A stretch of DNA of 64,000 nucleotides from RUG11462 sp045539315 (GTDB taxonomy: Bacteria > Bacillota > Clostridia > Oscillospirales > Acutalibacteraceae), in NCBI GenBank assembly GCA_045539315.1, contig JAZQFC010000027.1, positions 1 to 64,000 on the forward strand. Direction: 5' to 3'. Made by a program: the position numbers and the translations under genes. Position 1 is the first letter of the stretch. Each line of letters begins with the position of its first letter. Shown one piece after another: positions 8,808 to 18,810 of the stretch. The notes beneath the pieces are model-generated. The model made no database searches. It had not been told where the DNA came from and was given only the letters and a program-made list of their open reading frames with translations.

Positions 8808-9302
8808 TTATTTCAAGAGTTTTACCTCGCCTCTTTGTAAGGCGGTAACTCCTGTTCGACATACTTCCATTATATCATAAGACCCTAAAATTTCAAGAAA
8901 AGCATCTAATTTTTCAGGCTCACCTGTTAATTCAAACACCATACTTGATTTTGAAAGGTCAATGATTTTTGCTTTATAAATCGCCGCGATTTCACGAAGT
9001 GCAGGACGATTTGTTTCATTTGCCTCAACCTTTACCATTAACAATTCACGAAGGAGCGCTTTTTTTGAATTAAGTTCAAAAAAGCCTTTGAACTCGTGAA
9101 GTTTTTCAGTTTGACGCATAATTTGAGTAAGTTCTGCCTCGTCACCCATTGTAGTAATAGTAATACGAGATAAAGTTGGGTCATCTGTTGCTGAAACGGT
9201 CAAACTATCGATGTTAAAGCCACGCTGACAAAAAAGCGATGAAAGACGAGCCAAAACACCTTCTGAGTTTGCAACAAGAATACTGATATATTTCTTTTCC
9301 AT
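8808..9302 (-). CDS. ilvN: Acetolactate synthase, regulatory subunit
   Basis: About 164 aa with an N-terminal ACT domain (ISILVANSEGVLARLSSLF, residues about 5-75) and the ALS_ss C-terminal domain. It binds valine and tunes IlvB. Two ATGs are adjacent; the second (9302) sits 7 bp from AGGAGG, the first (9305) only 4 bp, so I prefer 9302. The ribosome site lies between this start and the ilvB stop at 9315, so the subunits are translated in close coupling. Confidence 0.93.
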   Translation of the reverse strand: MEKKYISILVANSEGVLARLSSLFCQRGFNIDSLTVSATDDPTLSRITITTMGDEAELTQIMRQTEKLHEFKGFFELNSKKALLRELLMVKVEANETNRPALREIAAIYKAKIIDLSKSSMVFELTGEPEKLDAFLEILGSYDIMEVCRTGVTALQRGEVKLLK

Positions 9303-9314
9303 CATTAGCCCTCC

Positions 9315-10961
9315 TTACTCATTAATCGTATCGTTAACAGTTTTTCCTGCAGGAATCATTGGTAAAACTTTTTCTTCTCTATCAATTTTACAATCAATCC
9401 AAACAGGACCGTCAAGATTTTCAAGTGATTTCAATGCAAGTTTTAATTCTTCAATAGTTTCACAAACGAAACCTTTACCGCCAAAGCCTTCTACAACCTT
9501 TTTGTAATTTGTAACTCTTTCAGGTTCTGAAGAAGAAAATCTTCTACCATAGAAAGTGCCTTGCCATTGACGAACCATACCAAGCACCGAGTTGTTCATA
9601 ATGATAGTTACAACCGGAACGCCATAAGAGACTGCTGTGCAGGCTTCATTCATATTCATATGGAATGAACCATCGCCTGTAATATGTATTACTCGTTTGG
9701 CTTTTGCTCCGATAGCGGCACCGATAGCAGCGCCATAACCATAACCCATTGTACCAAGACCACCACTAGTTAAGAAATGGTCTGCGTGAACATGATTAAG
9801 ATATTGCGATGCCCACATTTGATGCTGACCAACATCGGTTACAAAAATATCATCTTCATTTGAAAAATCATTAATTGCATCAAAAACTGCTTTTGGATTA
9901 AGCGAATTGTTGCTTACAGGACTGATTTCTTTCCACGAATTGATTTTCTCTATCCAGTCTGAATGGTCGTTTTCTTTAATAAGTGGCAAAAGAAGTTCTA
10001 ACAAAACATTTACATCGCCAACGATATTATAATCAACTGCTACATTCTTGTTAATTTCTGATTTATCAATATCAATTTGAATGATTTTTGCACGAGAAGC
10101 AAACTTATCAGTATCAAGCGCAACTCTATCAGAAAAACGAGTGCCTACTGCGATTACTACATCTGCTTTATCAACCGCTTTGTTTGCGTGAACATTACCG
10201 TGCATACCCAAAATACCATAATTGAGTGGTTCATCATATCTTACAACGCCTGCCGCCATAATAGTATGAACATATGGTATATTTGCTTTTTGAATGAATT
10301 TCAAAACTGCGTTTTCTGCTTTTGAAATTCGAGTTCCTCCGCCTGCAAAAACAACAGGTCTTTTTGCAGAATTAATGATTTTTGCAATTTCAGTTAAATC
10401 ATATTCTTTTTGAGTGCGTTGTTTTGCGTGAGGCTCCATTGGGGTGTATTCACAAACCGCCGCGGTTACATCTTTTGGAATATCAACCAAAACAGGACCA
10501 GGTCTGCCGGAAGATGCAATTTTAAACGCTTCTCTTAATGTATCTGCAAGTTCTTCAACTTTACGAACTACAAAGTTATGCTTTGTAATTGGCATTGTGA
10601 TACCTGCGATATAAACCTCTTGGAAAGAGTCTCTACCGATAAGCGAATTGCCAACGTTACCTGTAATTGCAACCATAGGAACGCTATCCATATAAGCAGT
10701 TGCGATACCTGTTACTAAATTTGTAGCACCAGGGCCTGAAGTTGCAATAACAACACCTGTTTTTCCTGTTGCTCGAGCATATCCATCAGCCGCATGGGCT
10801 GCGCCTTGCTCATGAGCAGTCATATAATGAGTTATTTTATCACTATTTTTGTAAAGCGCATCATAGATATTAAGCACTGCACCGCCAGGATAACCAAAAA
10901 CGGTATCTACTTTATTTTCTAAAAATACCTTTACTAAAATTTCTGAACCATTTAATTTCAT
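9315..10961 (-). CDS. ilvB: Acetolactate synthase, catalytic subunit
   Basis: Thiamine-diphosphate enzyme that condenses pyruvate with pyruvate or 2-ketobutyrate. The 548-aa product shows the catalytic glutamate in TAHEQGAAHAADGYAR (Glu51), the FAD/structural middle domain, and the ThDP motif GDGSFHMNMNEA ... IIMNN. It is followed directly by its regulatory subunit and preceded by ridA. Length and motifs are normal for IlvB. Confidence 0.96.
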   Translation of the reverse strand: MKLNGSEILVKVFLENKVDTVFGYPGGAVLNIYDALYKNSDKITHYMTAHEQGAAHAADGYARATGKTGVVIATSGPGATNLVTGIATAYMDSVPMVAITGNVGNSLIGRDSFQEVYIAGITMPITKHNFVVRKVEELADTLREAFKIASSGRPGPVLVDIPKDVTAAVCEYTPMEPHAKQRTQKEYDLTEIAKIINSAKRPVVFAGGGTRISKAENAVLKFIQKANIPYVHTIMAAGVVRYDEPLNYGILGMHGNVHANKAVDKADVVIAVGTRFSDRVALDTDKFASRAKIIQIDIDKSEINKNVAVDYNIVGDVNVLLELLLPLIKENDHSDWIEKINSWKEISPVSNNSLNPKAVFDAINDFSNEDDIFVTDVGQHQMWASQYLNHVHADHFLTSGGLGTMGYGYGAAIGAAIGAKAKRVIHITGDGSFHMNMNEACTAVSYGVPVVTIIMNNSVLGMVRQWQGTFYGRRFSSSEPERVTNYKKVVEGFGGKGFVCETIEELKLALKSLENLDGPVWIDCKIDREEKVLPMIPAGKTVNDTINE

Positions 10962-10978
10962 ATCTTTATTTAACCTTT

Positions 10979-11350
10979 CTAAATTTCTGCAATAACATCT
11001 ACTTCTACAAGTACATTTTTAGGAAGGGTTTTGACGGCTACACATGAACGAGCAGGTTTTTCAGTAAAATATTTACCATAAACTTCATTAAACGCTGCAA
11101 AGTTATCCATATCAGAAAGAAAACATACTGTTTTAACTGCTTTTGTGAGCGATGAGCCTGCTTGTTTTAAAACTTCGCTCAAGTTTTTGCAAACTTGCTC
11201 GGTTTGTGCTTCAATAGTTGTGGCTTCAACCACGCCTGTTTCAGGGTTAATTGCAATTTGACCCGAAGTAAAAACTAAATTACCGGTTACTACCGCTTGT
11301 GAGTATGGGCCTATTGCTTCTGGAGCGGATTTAGTATAAACTTTTTGCAT
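10979..11350 (-). CDS. ridA: RidA-type reactive enamine/imine deaminase
   Basis: A 123-aa YjgF/RidA protein with GPYSQAV near the N-terminus, the conserved arginine in KPARSCVAV and the glutamate in VEVDVIAEI. RidA hydrolyses 2-aminoacrylate and 2-aminocrotonate released by PLP dehydratases such as IlvA, protecting other PLP enzymes and speeding 2-ketobutyrate formation. Its position immediately after ilvA in the operon matches this job. Shine-Dalgarno AAGGAGAG. Confidence 0.92.
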   Translation of the reverse strand: MQKVYTKSAPEAIGPYSQAVVTGNLVFTSGQIAINPETGVVEATTIEAQTEQVCKNLSEVLKQAGSSLTKAVKTVCFLSDMDNFAAFNEVYGKYFTEKPARSCVAVKTLPKNVLVEVDVIAEI

Positions 11351-11368
11351 TTTATATCTCTCCTTAAA

Positions 11369-12565
11369 TTATTTTATCAAATGAAAGCCTTCATTTATAA
11401 GCGCTTGTTCAACTTCTTTGATATGCGCTTTGTTTTTAGTTTCTGTTTCAATAGTTAACACACAGTCATTAATATTTGAGCCTTTGCCTGCATGCTCATA
11501 GTTTACAGATACAACATTTGCACCCATATCTGCAATGATTTTTGAAACATCACGAAGTTGGCCAGGTTTATCCATAAGTTCAATTACAAATTTGCAAAGA
11601 CGACCTGTTTTAAGCAAACCTCGGCTAATTACACGAGAAAGAATAGTTACATCGATATTACCGCCTGAAACTATACAAACTGTGTTTTTTCCTTTTACAG
11701 GGACTTTATTAAACATAACTGCCGCAACAGACAATGCGCCTGCGCCCTCGGCTGTTAATTTTTGTTGTTCAATAAGTTCTAAAATTGCCGCTGAAATTTC
11801 ATCTTCTGTTACAGTTACAATTTCATCAACATATTTTTCACAATAATCAAATGTGTTAGCGCCTGGTTCTTTTACTGCAGTACCATCTGCAATTGTTGAA
11901 ATTTTATCAAGTTTAAGAATTTCATGCTCTTTAACAGATTCATACATTGAAGCGGCGCCTTCTGCTTGAACGCCATAAACTTTTACATCTGGGCGAAGCG
12001 ATTTAATTGCATAAGCAACACCGGAAATCAAACCGCCGCCACCAATTGGCACTACAACTGCTTCTACATTTGGGTTTTCATCTAAAATTTCAAGACCAAT
12101 TGTGCCTTGACCTGCGATTACTGATTCATCATCAAAAGGATGAATAAAAGCCATTCCGTATTCATCACGAAGTTCAAGCGCTTTTGTGTAAGCGTCATCA
12201 TAAACGCCTTTTACCATTTCAATATCTGCGCCATACTTTTTAGTTGCTTCAACTTTTGAAATTGGCGCGCCTTCTGGCAAACAAATAATAGATTTGATAC
12301 CCTGTTTTGTAGCGGCAAGAGCAACGCCTTGAGCGTGGTTACCAGCCGAACAAGCGATAACGCCATTTTTCTTTTCTTCTTCAGAAAGTTGAGAAATTTT
12401 AAAAGCAGAGCCACGCACCTTAAACGAACCTGTTACTTGCAAGTTTTCAGGTTTGATATAAACATCTACTTCGGGGTTGATTTGTGGAGCGTGAATCAAC
12501 TCTGTATTTCTGATAACATCTTTTAAAGCAAACGCTGCTTGATAAATTGTTTCAAGTGTAATCAT
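11369..12565 (-). CDS. ilvA: Threonine dehydratase with ACT domain
   Basis: Deaminates threonine to 2-ketobutyrate, the first step specific to isoleucine. The 398-aa protein has the PLP lysine in SFKVRGS (Lys49), the glycine loop SAGNHAQGVA and GGGGLISGV, and a single C-terminal ACT domain (about 325-398, ELMDKPGQLRDVSKII). The size and single ACT domain fit the shorter 'TdcB-like with ACT' enzymes; the operon context supports the biosynthetic role. Preceded by leuB, followed by ridA. Confidence 0.93.
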   Translation of the reverse strand: MITLETIYQAAFALKDVIRNTELIHAPQINPEVDVYIKPENLQVTGSFKVRGSAFKISQLSEEEKKNGVIACSAGNHAQGVALAATKQGIKSIICLPEGAPISKVEATKKYGADIEMVKGVYDDAYTKALELRDEYGMAFIHPFDDESVIAGQGTIGLEILDENPNVEAVVVPIGGGGLISGVAYAIKSLRPDVKVYGVQAEGAASMYESVKEHEILKLDKISTIADGTAVKEPGANTFDYCEKYVDEIVTVTEDEISAAILELIEQQKLTAEGAGALSVAAVMFNKVPVKGKNTVCIVSGGNIDVTILSRVISRGLLKTGRLCKFVIELMDKPGQLRDVSKIIADMGANVVSVNYEHAGKGSNINDCVLTIETETKNKAHIKEVEQALINEGFHLIK

Positions 12566-12577
12566 TTTTTGTTTCTC

Positions 12578-13636
12578 CTATGCAAGATATTTGCAAACTA
12601 TATCGCCCATTTCGCTACAACTAACCTTTGTAACGCCTTGACCATCGCCTAAAATATCAACTGTACGATAGCCATTATCGAGCGCATCATTAACTGCTTT
12701 TTCAATTGCATCTGCTTCCATTTTCATATCAAATGAATAACGAAGCATCATAGCCGCTGACAAAATTGTACCAAGTGGGTTTGCAATATTTTGACCTGCA
12801 ATATCAGGCGCAGAACCGTGAATTGGCTCATACATACCAAGAGTACCACTTGAAAGTGATGCAGATGGCATCATACCAATTGAGCCGGTTAACATACTTG
12901 CTTCATCTGAAAGTATATCGCCAAACATATTCTCTGTTACAACAACATCAAATTGAGATGGACGGCGAATAAGTTGCATTGCGCAGTTATCAACCAAAAC
13001 ATCAGAATATTCTACATCAGGGTATTCTTCTGCTAACTTGTGCATAACTTTTCTCCAAAGTTTTGAAGAATCAAGCACGTTTGCTTTATCAACAGACGCT
13101 AGTTTTCCACCACGTTTTCTTGCAGTTTCAAAACCTACTCTGCCGATACGCTCTACTTCACTTTCTGTATAAAGCATAATATCAGTTGCAGTATCACCTA
13201 CTGTTTTATGCTCACCAAAATAGATACCACCTGTAAGTTCACGAACAATCATCAAATCAATGCCGTCTGACTCTTTTAATGGACAAGCATGCGACAATTG
13301 TGGGAACATTTTTGTTGGACGAAGGTTAGCAAAAAGGCCTAACTCTGCTCTAACTTTTAAAAGGCCTTTTTCAGGGCGAACCAACGGGTCGCAAGTATCC
13401 CATTTAGGACCACCTACAGCGCCGAGCAACACGCTATCGCTATTTTTACAAATCTCTAAACCTTCATCTGTTATAGGCACACCGAATTTGTCAATTGAGC
13501 AACCACCCATATCAACATATGTATAATTGAACGTATGACCGAATTTTTCAGCGATTTTATCTAAAACTTTTAATGCTTCATCGACGATTTCAGGACCGAT
13601 ACCGTCACCTTTTAAAACTGTAATATTTTTATTCAT
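12578..13636 (-). CDS. leuB: 3-Isopropylmalate dehydrogenase
   Basis: NAD-dependent oxidative decarboxylation of 3-isopropylmalate. The 352-aa product has GDGIGPEIV at the start, the RELTGGIYFGEH substrate segment, and the metal/NAD region NMFGDILSDEASM with GSAPDIAG. It starts 5 bp after the leuD stop, with an AAAGGA ribosome site overlapping the end of leuD. Confidence 0.96.
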   Translation of the reverse strand: MNKNITVLKGDGIGPEIVDEALKVLDKIAEKFGHTFNYTYVDMGGCSIDKFGVPITDEGLEICKNSDSVLLGAVGGPKWDTCDPLVRPEKGLLKVRAELGLFANLRPTKMFPQLSHACPLKESDGIDLMIVRELTGGIYFGEHKTVGDTATDIMLYTESEVERIGRVGFETARKRGGKLASVDKANVLDSSKLWRKVMHKLAEEYPDVEYSDVLVDNCAMQLIRRPSQFDVVVTENMFGDILSDEASMLTGSIGMMPSASLSSGTLGMYEPIHGSAPDIAGQNIANPLGTILSAAMMLRYSFDMKMEADAIEKAVNDALDNGYRTVDILGDGQGVTKVSCSEMGDIVCKYLA

Positions 13637-13641
13637 TGTTT

Positions 13642-14124
13642 TTATCCTTTAATTGAATTTAACAAACCATTTTTATTGATAATATCTTTGATAAATGGTG
13701 GGAAAGGTTGCGCTTTGAATTCTTTACCGGTTGTTACATTTGTGATAACACCGCTATCAAAGTCAATTCTTACTTCATCGCCATCTGAAATACCATCGCT
13801 CGCTTCTGGGCATTCTAAAATTGCCAAGCCGATATTAATAGCATTGCGATAAAAAATTCTTGCAAAACTTTTTGCTATAACGCAAGAGATACCCGACTCT
13901 TTAATAGCAATTGGTGCATGTTCACGAGATGAGCCACAACCAAAGTTTGCGCCACCTATCATAATATCGCCTTTCACTACTTTATTAACAAACTCTTTAT
14001 CAATATCTTCCATACAATGAGAAGCGAGTTCTTTATGATTTGCAGTATTTAAATATCTTGCAGGAATGATAACATCTGTATCAACATTATCTCCATATTT
14101 ATGTGTTCTACCTTGTGCGTTCAT
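13642..14124 (-). CDS. leuD: 3-Isopropylmalate dehydratase, small subunit
   Basis: 160-aa swivelling subunit of isopropylmalate isomerase, of the short type found in archaea and Clostridia. Signature GGANFGCGSSREHAP and NTDVIIPARYL-like start (VDTDVIIPARYL). Works with LeuC, which lies 15 bp upstream. Shine-Dalgarno GAGAGGAG. Confidence 0.95.
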   Translation of the reverse strand: MNAQGRTHKYGDNVDTDVIIPARYLNTANHKELASHCMEDIDKEFVNKVVKGDIMIGGANFGCGSSREHAPIAIKESGISCVIAKSFARIFYRNAINIGLAILECPEASDGISDGDEVRIDFDSGVITNVTTGKEFKAQPFPPFIKDIINKNGLLNSIKG

Positions 14125-14139
14125 ATAAAAACTCCTCTC

Positions 14140-15399
14140 TTATAAAGATTTTGGATCAGTAATATAACCTGTAAGTGCAGTAGCCGCTGCAGTTTCAGGA
14201 GATGAAAGATAAATTTTTGATGTTACATGGCCCATTCTACCAACAAAGTTACGATTTGTTGTTGCAACTGCAACTTCATCTTCTGCTAAAATGCCCATAT
14301 AACCACCAAGACAAGGACCGCAAGTTGGAGTTGAAACTGCACAACCTGCATCTATAAATGTATCAATATAACCTAACTTAATAGACTCTTTGTAGATAGT
14401 TTGTGTTGCAGGGATAACAATGCAACGAATACCTTTTGCAATATGTTTGCCTTGCAAAATTTCGGCTGCTGCGCGCATATCTGAAAGTCTGCCGTTTGTA
14501 CAAGAGCCGATAACAACTTGGTCAACTTTTATGTCTTTAAGTTCTGTTGCATCTTTTGTGTTTTCAGGCAAATGCGGACAAGCAACTGTTGAATTAATCT
14601 TTGACAAATCAATTTCAATTACTTCATCATATTCTGCGTCTTCATCTGCTTTAAAAATCTTATAGTCGTGTTGTTTTCTCGCGTTTACATATTCGAGCGT
14701 TACATCATCAACTTCAAATATACCGTTTTTAGCGCCGGCTTCGATAGCCATATTAGCCATACAAAGTCTATCATCAATTGAAAGGTTTTTAAGTCCTTCA
14801 CCTGTGAACTCCATTGATTTATACAAAGCGCCATCAACACCGATTTTGCCGATGATATAAAGAATAACATCTTTACCTGAAACTTTTGGTTGAAGTTCAC
14901 CTTTAAGCACGAATTTAATTGCAGATGGTACTTTAAACCACGCTTCACCTGTTGCCATACCTGCTGCCATATCAGTTGAGCCTACGCCTGTTGAAAACGC
15001 ACCCAAAGCGCCATATGTACAAGTGTGCGAGTCTGCGCCGATTACGATATCGCCAGGCACTACCAAACCTTTTTCAGGTAAAAGCGCGTGTTCAATACCC
15101 ATATCACCAACATCAAAATAATTTTCAATGTCATATTTACCTGCAAACATTCTGCATTGTTTTGTTTGCTCGGCAGCTTTAATATCTTTGTTAGGAACAA
15201 AGTGGTCCATAACCATTGCGATTTTCTTATTATCAAAAACGCCTGAAAAACCTACTTTATTAAACTCGTTAATAGCAACAGGGGTTGTAATATCATTACC
15301 TAAAACAAGGCTTAACTTTGTTTTGATTAACTGACCTGCTACAACACTTTCAAGACCCGCGCCTGCGGCTAAAATCTTTTGAGTCATTGTCATACCCAT
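14140..15399 (-). CDS. leuC: 3-Isopropylmalate dehydratase, large subunit
   Basis: 419-aa aconitase-family subunit that carries the [4Fe-4S] cluster. Cluster cysteines appear in GSCTNGRLSDM and in CAVSTPTCGPCLGG. GADSHTCTYGALGAF is the substrate-binding signature. The first ATG (15399) lies 9 bp from AGGAG, although two more in-frame ATGs follow at residues 3 and 5. Confidence 0.95.
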   Translation of the reverse strand: MGMTMTQKILAAGAGLESVVAGQLIKTKLSLVLGNDITTPVAINEFNKVGFSGVFDNKKIAMVMDHFVPNKDIKAAEQTKQCRMFAGKYDIENYFDVGDMGIEHALLPEKGLVVPGDIVIGADSHTCTYGALGAFSTGVGSTDMAAGMATGEAWFKVPSAIKFVLKGELQPKVSGKDVILYIIGKIGVDGALYKSMEFTGEGLKNLSIDDRLCMANMAIEAGAKNGIFEVDDVTLEYVNARKQHDYKIFKADEDAEYDEVIEIDLSKINSTVACPHLPENTKDATELKDIKVDQVVIGSCTNGRLSDMRAAAEILQGKHIAKGIRCIVIPATQTIYKESIKLGYIDTFIDAGCAVSTPTCGPCLGGYMGILAEDEVAVATTNRNFVGRMGHVTSKIYLSSPETAAATALTGYITDPKSL

Positions 15400-15413
15400 A
15401 GTAATAAACTCCT

Positions 15414-17084
15414 TTATTCGCCTTTTGCAACCCTATTTACTGCGGCAAAAAGCGCTTTAATTGATGAAGTGATAATATCGTTATGAATACCAACACCCCA
15501 CTCGGTTTTACCCGATTTATCTGTAATACCTACATAAGAAACCGCTTTTGAAGTTGAACCTTTTTCCAAAGCGTGTTGTTCATAGGTCAAATCTGCAATA
15601 TCAATATGAATTTCTTTGCAAAGCGCATTGCTTACTGCGTCAAGACGACCGTTACCTTCTGCTGAAAGCACTTTTGTCTCGCCATTAATAACTACTGTAA
15701 GCACTGCATTGAATTTCTCATCTTCTAAACGAGAGAAATGAGCGTCAACATATTCAATTGGCTCATTGATATTGATGTAATGAGTTTTGAATTGCTCATA
15801 AACTTCATTAATCATCAATTCTCTATGTTGAACATCAGAAACGCCTTTGATAAAGTAACTAACATCTTCGCAAAGTGCTTTTGGCAAAATATAACCATAG
15901 TTTTTCTCAATAAGATAGCCTATGCCACCTTTACCTGATTGAGAATTGATACGAATAACATCTGTTTCATACTGTCTGCCAACATCAGATGGGTCGATTG
16001 GCAAATATGGAACTGTCCAAGTATCAAGTTTTTTATCTTCATGCCAATGCATACCTTTTGCAATAGCATCTTGGTGTGAGCCGGAGAATGCTGCAAACAC
16101 AAGTGCGCCTGAATAAGGGCTACGGTCATAAACATGCATTCTTGTAACTCTCTCATATACTTCGCAAATTTCTGGCATATTAGAAAAGTCAAGTTTTGGA
16201 TCAACACCATGAGTAAACATATTCATACCAAGAGCGATGATATCAACATTACCTGTTCTCTCGCCATTGCCGAAAAGTGTTCCCTCAATTCTATCTGCAC
16301 CTGCTAAAATGCCGAGTTCTGAATCTGCAACTGCGCAACCTCTATCATTATGAGGGTGCAAAGATATAACAACATCTTCACGGTATTTAATATTTTTGCA
16401 CATATACTCAACTTGGTTTGCGTAAATATGTGGCGATGATAATTCAACAGTAACAGGAAGATTAAGAATAACTTTGTTATCAGGGCTTGGCTTTAACACA
16501 TCAAGCACTGCATTTGAAATCTCGAGCGCAAATTCAGGCTCTGTTCCTGTGAAACTTTCAGGAGAATACTCGAATCTGAAATTAGAGCCATATTCTTCTT
16601 GAAGTTTAACAATAAGTTCTGCGCCTTTTACTGCGATATCGATAATCTGCTTTTTATCTTTTTTAAATACTTGCTCTCTTTGAGCGAATGAAGTTGAATT
16701 ATAAAAATGAACGATAGCATTTTTACATCCGTCCAAACTTTCAAAAGTTTTCTTGATAATATGCTCTCTTGCTTGAGTAAGCACTTGAACAGTTACATCA
16801 TCAGGAATTCTATCTTCTTCAATAAGACGGCGAAGGAAGTTATATTCAGTTTCACTCGCTGCCGGAAAACCTACTTCAATTTCTTTAAAGCCAAGTTTTA
16901 CAAGCAAGTCAAAAAACTCTAATTTTTCATCAATGCTCATTGGAATGATAAGAGATTGGTTACCATCACGAAGGTCAACCGAGCACCAAGTTGGCGCTTT
17001 TTCAATGTACTCTTTTTTAACCCATTCATATTCACACACAGGTGGGTTATAATACTGCCTTTTGTATCTTTGGTAGTTTTTCAT
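15414..17084 (-). CDS. leuA: 2-Isopropylmalate synthase (LeuA2 type)
   Basis: Condenses acetyl-CoA with 2-ketoisovalerate, the first committed leucine step. The 556-aa protein starts with a long N-terminal region (RYYNPPVCEYEWVKKEY style), has WCSVDLRDGNQSL (metal/substrate site), HPHNDRGCAVADSELG, and a C-terminal regulatory LeuA dimer domain (about 420-556). This layout fits the 'type 2' LeuA known from yeast, actinobacteria and many Clostridia. It is the first gene after the T-box leader, so leucine charging controls the whole operon. Confidence 0.94.
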   Translation of the reverse strand: MKNYQRYKRQYYNPPVCEYEWVKKEYIEKAPTWCSVDLRDGNQSLIIPMSIDEKLEFFDLLVKLGFKEIEVGFPAASETEYNFLRRLIEEDRIPDDVTVQVLTQAREHIIKKTFESLDGCKNAIVHFYNSTSFAQREQVFKKDKKQIIDIAVKGAELIVKLQEEYGSNFRFEYSPESFTGTEPEFALEISNAVLDVLKPSPDNKVILNLPVTVELSSPHIYANQVEYMCKNIKYREDVVISLHPHNDRGCAVADSELGILAGADRIEGTLFGNGERTGNVDIIALGMNMFTHGVDPKLDFSNMPEICEVYERVTRMHVYDRSPYSGALVFAAFSGSHQDAIAKGMHWHEDKKLDTWTVPYLPIDPSDVGRQYETDVIRINSQSGKGGIGYLIEKNYGYILPKALCEDVSYFIKGVSDVQHRELMINEVYEQFKTHYININEPIEYVDAHFSRLEDEKFNAVLTVVINGETKVLSAEGNGRLDAVSNALCKEIHIDIADLTYEQHALEKGSTSKAVSYVGITDKSGKTEWGVGIHNDIITSSIKALFAAVNRVAKGE

Positions 17085-17148
17085 AAATTAAATCCTTTCA
17101 GGCATAAAATTCTTATTTAATAATCGTTTAATTTTTTCGGCTTATATT

Positions 17149-17420
17149 AACAAAAAAGCCCTCGTCTTTTTCCTAAAAAAGACGAAGACTGTAAAACTTC
17201 TCCGCGGTACCACTTTTTTTGGCTTGAAATTCAAACCCGCTCATCAGCACTATATAATGCCTACTTCCTTTAACGGTGAAGCTCCGTCTCGCCTACTAAA
17301 GTTTAAACTCTTTCAGTTTGCCGCTCAAGGGTGAGTTTGATTTATCACACATCATTGTCTCGCATCAACCGACAACTTTCTGCAGATTAAAAGCAACAAA
17401 TCTTTTTCCCTATCATTGCG
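17149..17420 (-). promoter_or_regulatory. T-box riboswitch, leucine specifier
   Basis: Minus-strand leader of leuA. The T-box core reads GTGGTACCGCGGA (17201-17213). Stem I contains the GGTTGATGCGAGA segment and a candidate specifier CTC (rc of 17333-17335) in the context AAACTCACCCTTGAG, which is the usual position and reads as Leu. A terminator stem follows the T-box (CTTCGTCTTTTTT / AAAAAGACGAGG, about 17157-17190) with a T run to 17149. Uncharged tRNA-Leu should favour the antiterminator and switch on the operon. Confidence 0.93.
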
Positions 17421-17450
17421 TTTTCGTACTTTATTAAATAATATGTTATT

Positions 17451-17479
17451 ATTTTACTAAATTCAAGCCGTTTTGTCAA
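17451..17479 (-). promoter_or_regulatory. Promoter of the leu/ilv operon
   Basis: Minus strand: -35 TTGACA (17474-17479), 17-bp spacer, -10 TAAAAT (17451-17456), about 30 bp ahead of T-box stem I. Confidence 0.8.
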
Positions 17480-17571
17480 TTGTACATTCTTATAAATATG
17501 ACTGTTAAAAATCAATACTTTTTAGGCTTTTTGACGATTTTGACGAAATTTATCTTTTTTTTGGCTTTTTG

Positions 17572-17580
17572 TGGTATAAT
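17572..17580 (+). promoter_or_regulatory. Extended -10 promoter of the DUF815 gene
   Basis: TGGTATAAT, an extended -10 (TGn-TATAAT), 30 bp before the start codon. No good -35 at 17 bp. Confidence 0.55.
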
Positions 17581-17610
17581 GAACACATATTTATATAGGA
17601 AGTGCTTTTT

Positions 17611-18792
17611 ATGAGTATGAAAAACATTAATATTAAGGAAACTCTCGATTCTTTAGTTGTTTTTAAAAATTTGAAATACAACCCTTGTTTAAATTCGCTT
17701 TATCACATTTTTTCAAACGAAGCAAACAAATTAAAATGTTACAGCGAATTTATTAGTGAACTTATAAAGTTTGATTTGAACTTTACAAACCTAATAAAAG
17801 AATTGGTATTTTGCGATGAGAATATTTTAACCCAACTTGTTTCGCAAAATAAAGACACATCAATTATCAAATCTCAAGTTGAATTTGAACTTAAAAATCT
17901 TTATGAAATTTCTAAAATTTCAAAAGATGATTTCCCTGCCGAAATCAAAAGGAATTTTACTCTTTTCCCTACTTGTTCAGATGATTTTGCAAACGAGTAT
18001 TTTGAAAGAATTAAAAATATCTCTAAAATTGGTTTTGGTATATTTACTTCAAACTATGTTTTTTCGGCTTCAGAAGATGGCTCTCTCATTCCTATTGAAA
18101 CCTTTAATATCAGAAAACTTGATGAGATGTACAACTATGAGCGTGAGCGTGAAAAGATTATTAACAACACTCGTGCGCTGGTTAACGGAAAACCTTGTTG
18201 CAATGTGCTTTTATATGGTGACGCAGGCACAGGTAAATCTAGTTCAATTAAAGCAATTGCCAATGAATATTTTGCAGATGGTCTTCGTCTTATTGAACTT
18301 AAAAAAGACCAGATTAAACTCATTCCAAACATTGTTTCTAAAATTGCTAATAACCCACTAAAATTTATTATTTTTATTGATGATGTTACGTTTTCAACAG
18401 AAGACCCATCATTTTGCGCGCTTAAAACTATTCTTGATGGCGATTCAAAAGGTATTAGCGACAATATTGCAGTTTATGTTACAAGTAATCATCGCCATTT
18501 GATTAAAGAAACAAAATCAGAGCGAGATTCTGATTTAATTCACGCAACTGATAATATTCAAGGAATTTTAGGGCTTACTGCTCGATTTGGACTTACTGTT
18601 ACATTTTTGCGCCCTGACAAATACATTTTCAGAGATATTCTTATTAATATGGCAAAAGAAAAAGGCTTATGCGTTGACGAAGAAACTTTGCTTATTCGTG
18701 GCGAAGCGTTTGCTACTAGAAATGGTGGCAGAACTCCAAGATGCGCTAAACAGTTTATTGACTTAGTGTATTCAGGCGTGGAAAAGATATAA
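17611..18792 (+). CDS. DUF815-family AAA+ ATPase
   Basis: A 393-aa protein. The N-terminal half (to about residue 180) is helical and without a known motif; the C-terminal half is an AAA+-type ATPase with Walker A GDAGTGKSS (about 203-211), Walker B FIIFIDDVTF (about 256-265) and a later sensor-like VTSNHRHLI segment. This matches the conserved but uncharacterised DUF815 family. I chose ATG 17611 (AGGAAG 8 bp upstream) over the GTG at 17602, which lies in the ribosome site. It stands alone between the divergent leu operon and the his operon. Its partner or substrate cannot be told from sequence. Confidence 0.85.
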   Translation: MSMKNINIKETLDSLVVFKNLKYNPCLNSLYHIFSNEANKLKCYSEFISELIKFDLNFTNLIKELVFCDENILTQLVSQNKDTSIIKSQVEFELKNLYEISKISKDDFPAEIKRNFTLFPTCSDDFANEYFERIKNISKIGFGIFTSNYVFSASEDGSLIPIETFNIRKLDEMYNYEREREKIINNTRALVNGKPCCNVLLYGDAGTGKSSSIKAIANEYFADGLRLIELKKDQIKLIPNIVSKIANNPLKFIIFIDDVTFSTEDPSFCALKTILDGDSKGISDNIAVYVTSNHRHLIKETKSERDSDLIHATDNIQGILGLTARFGLTVTFLRPDKYIFRDILINMAKEKGLCVDEETLLIRGEAFATRNGGRTPRCAKQFIDLVYSGVEKI

Positions 18793-18810
18793 AAATTTAA
18801 CAAAAAACTA

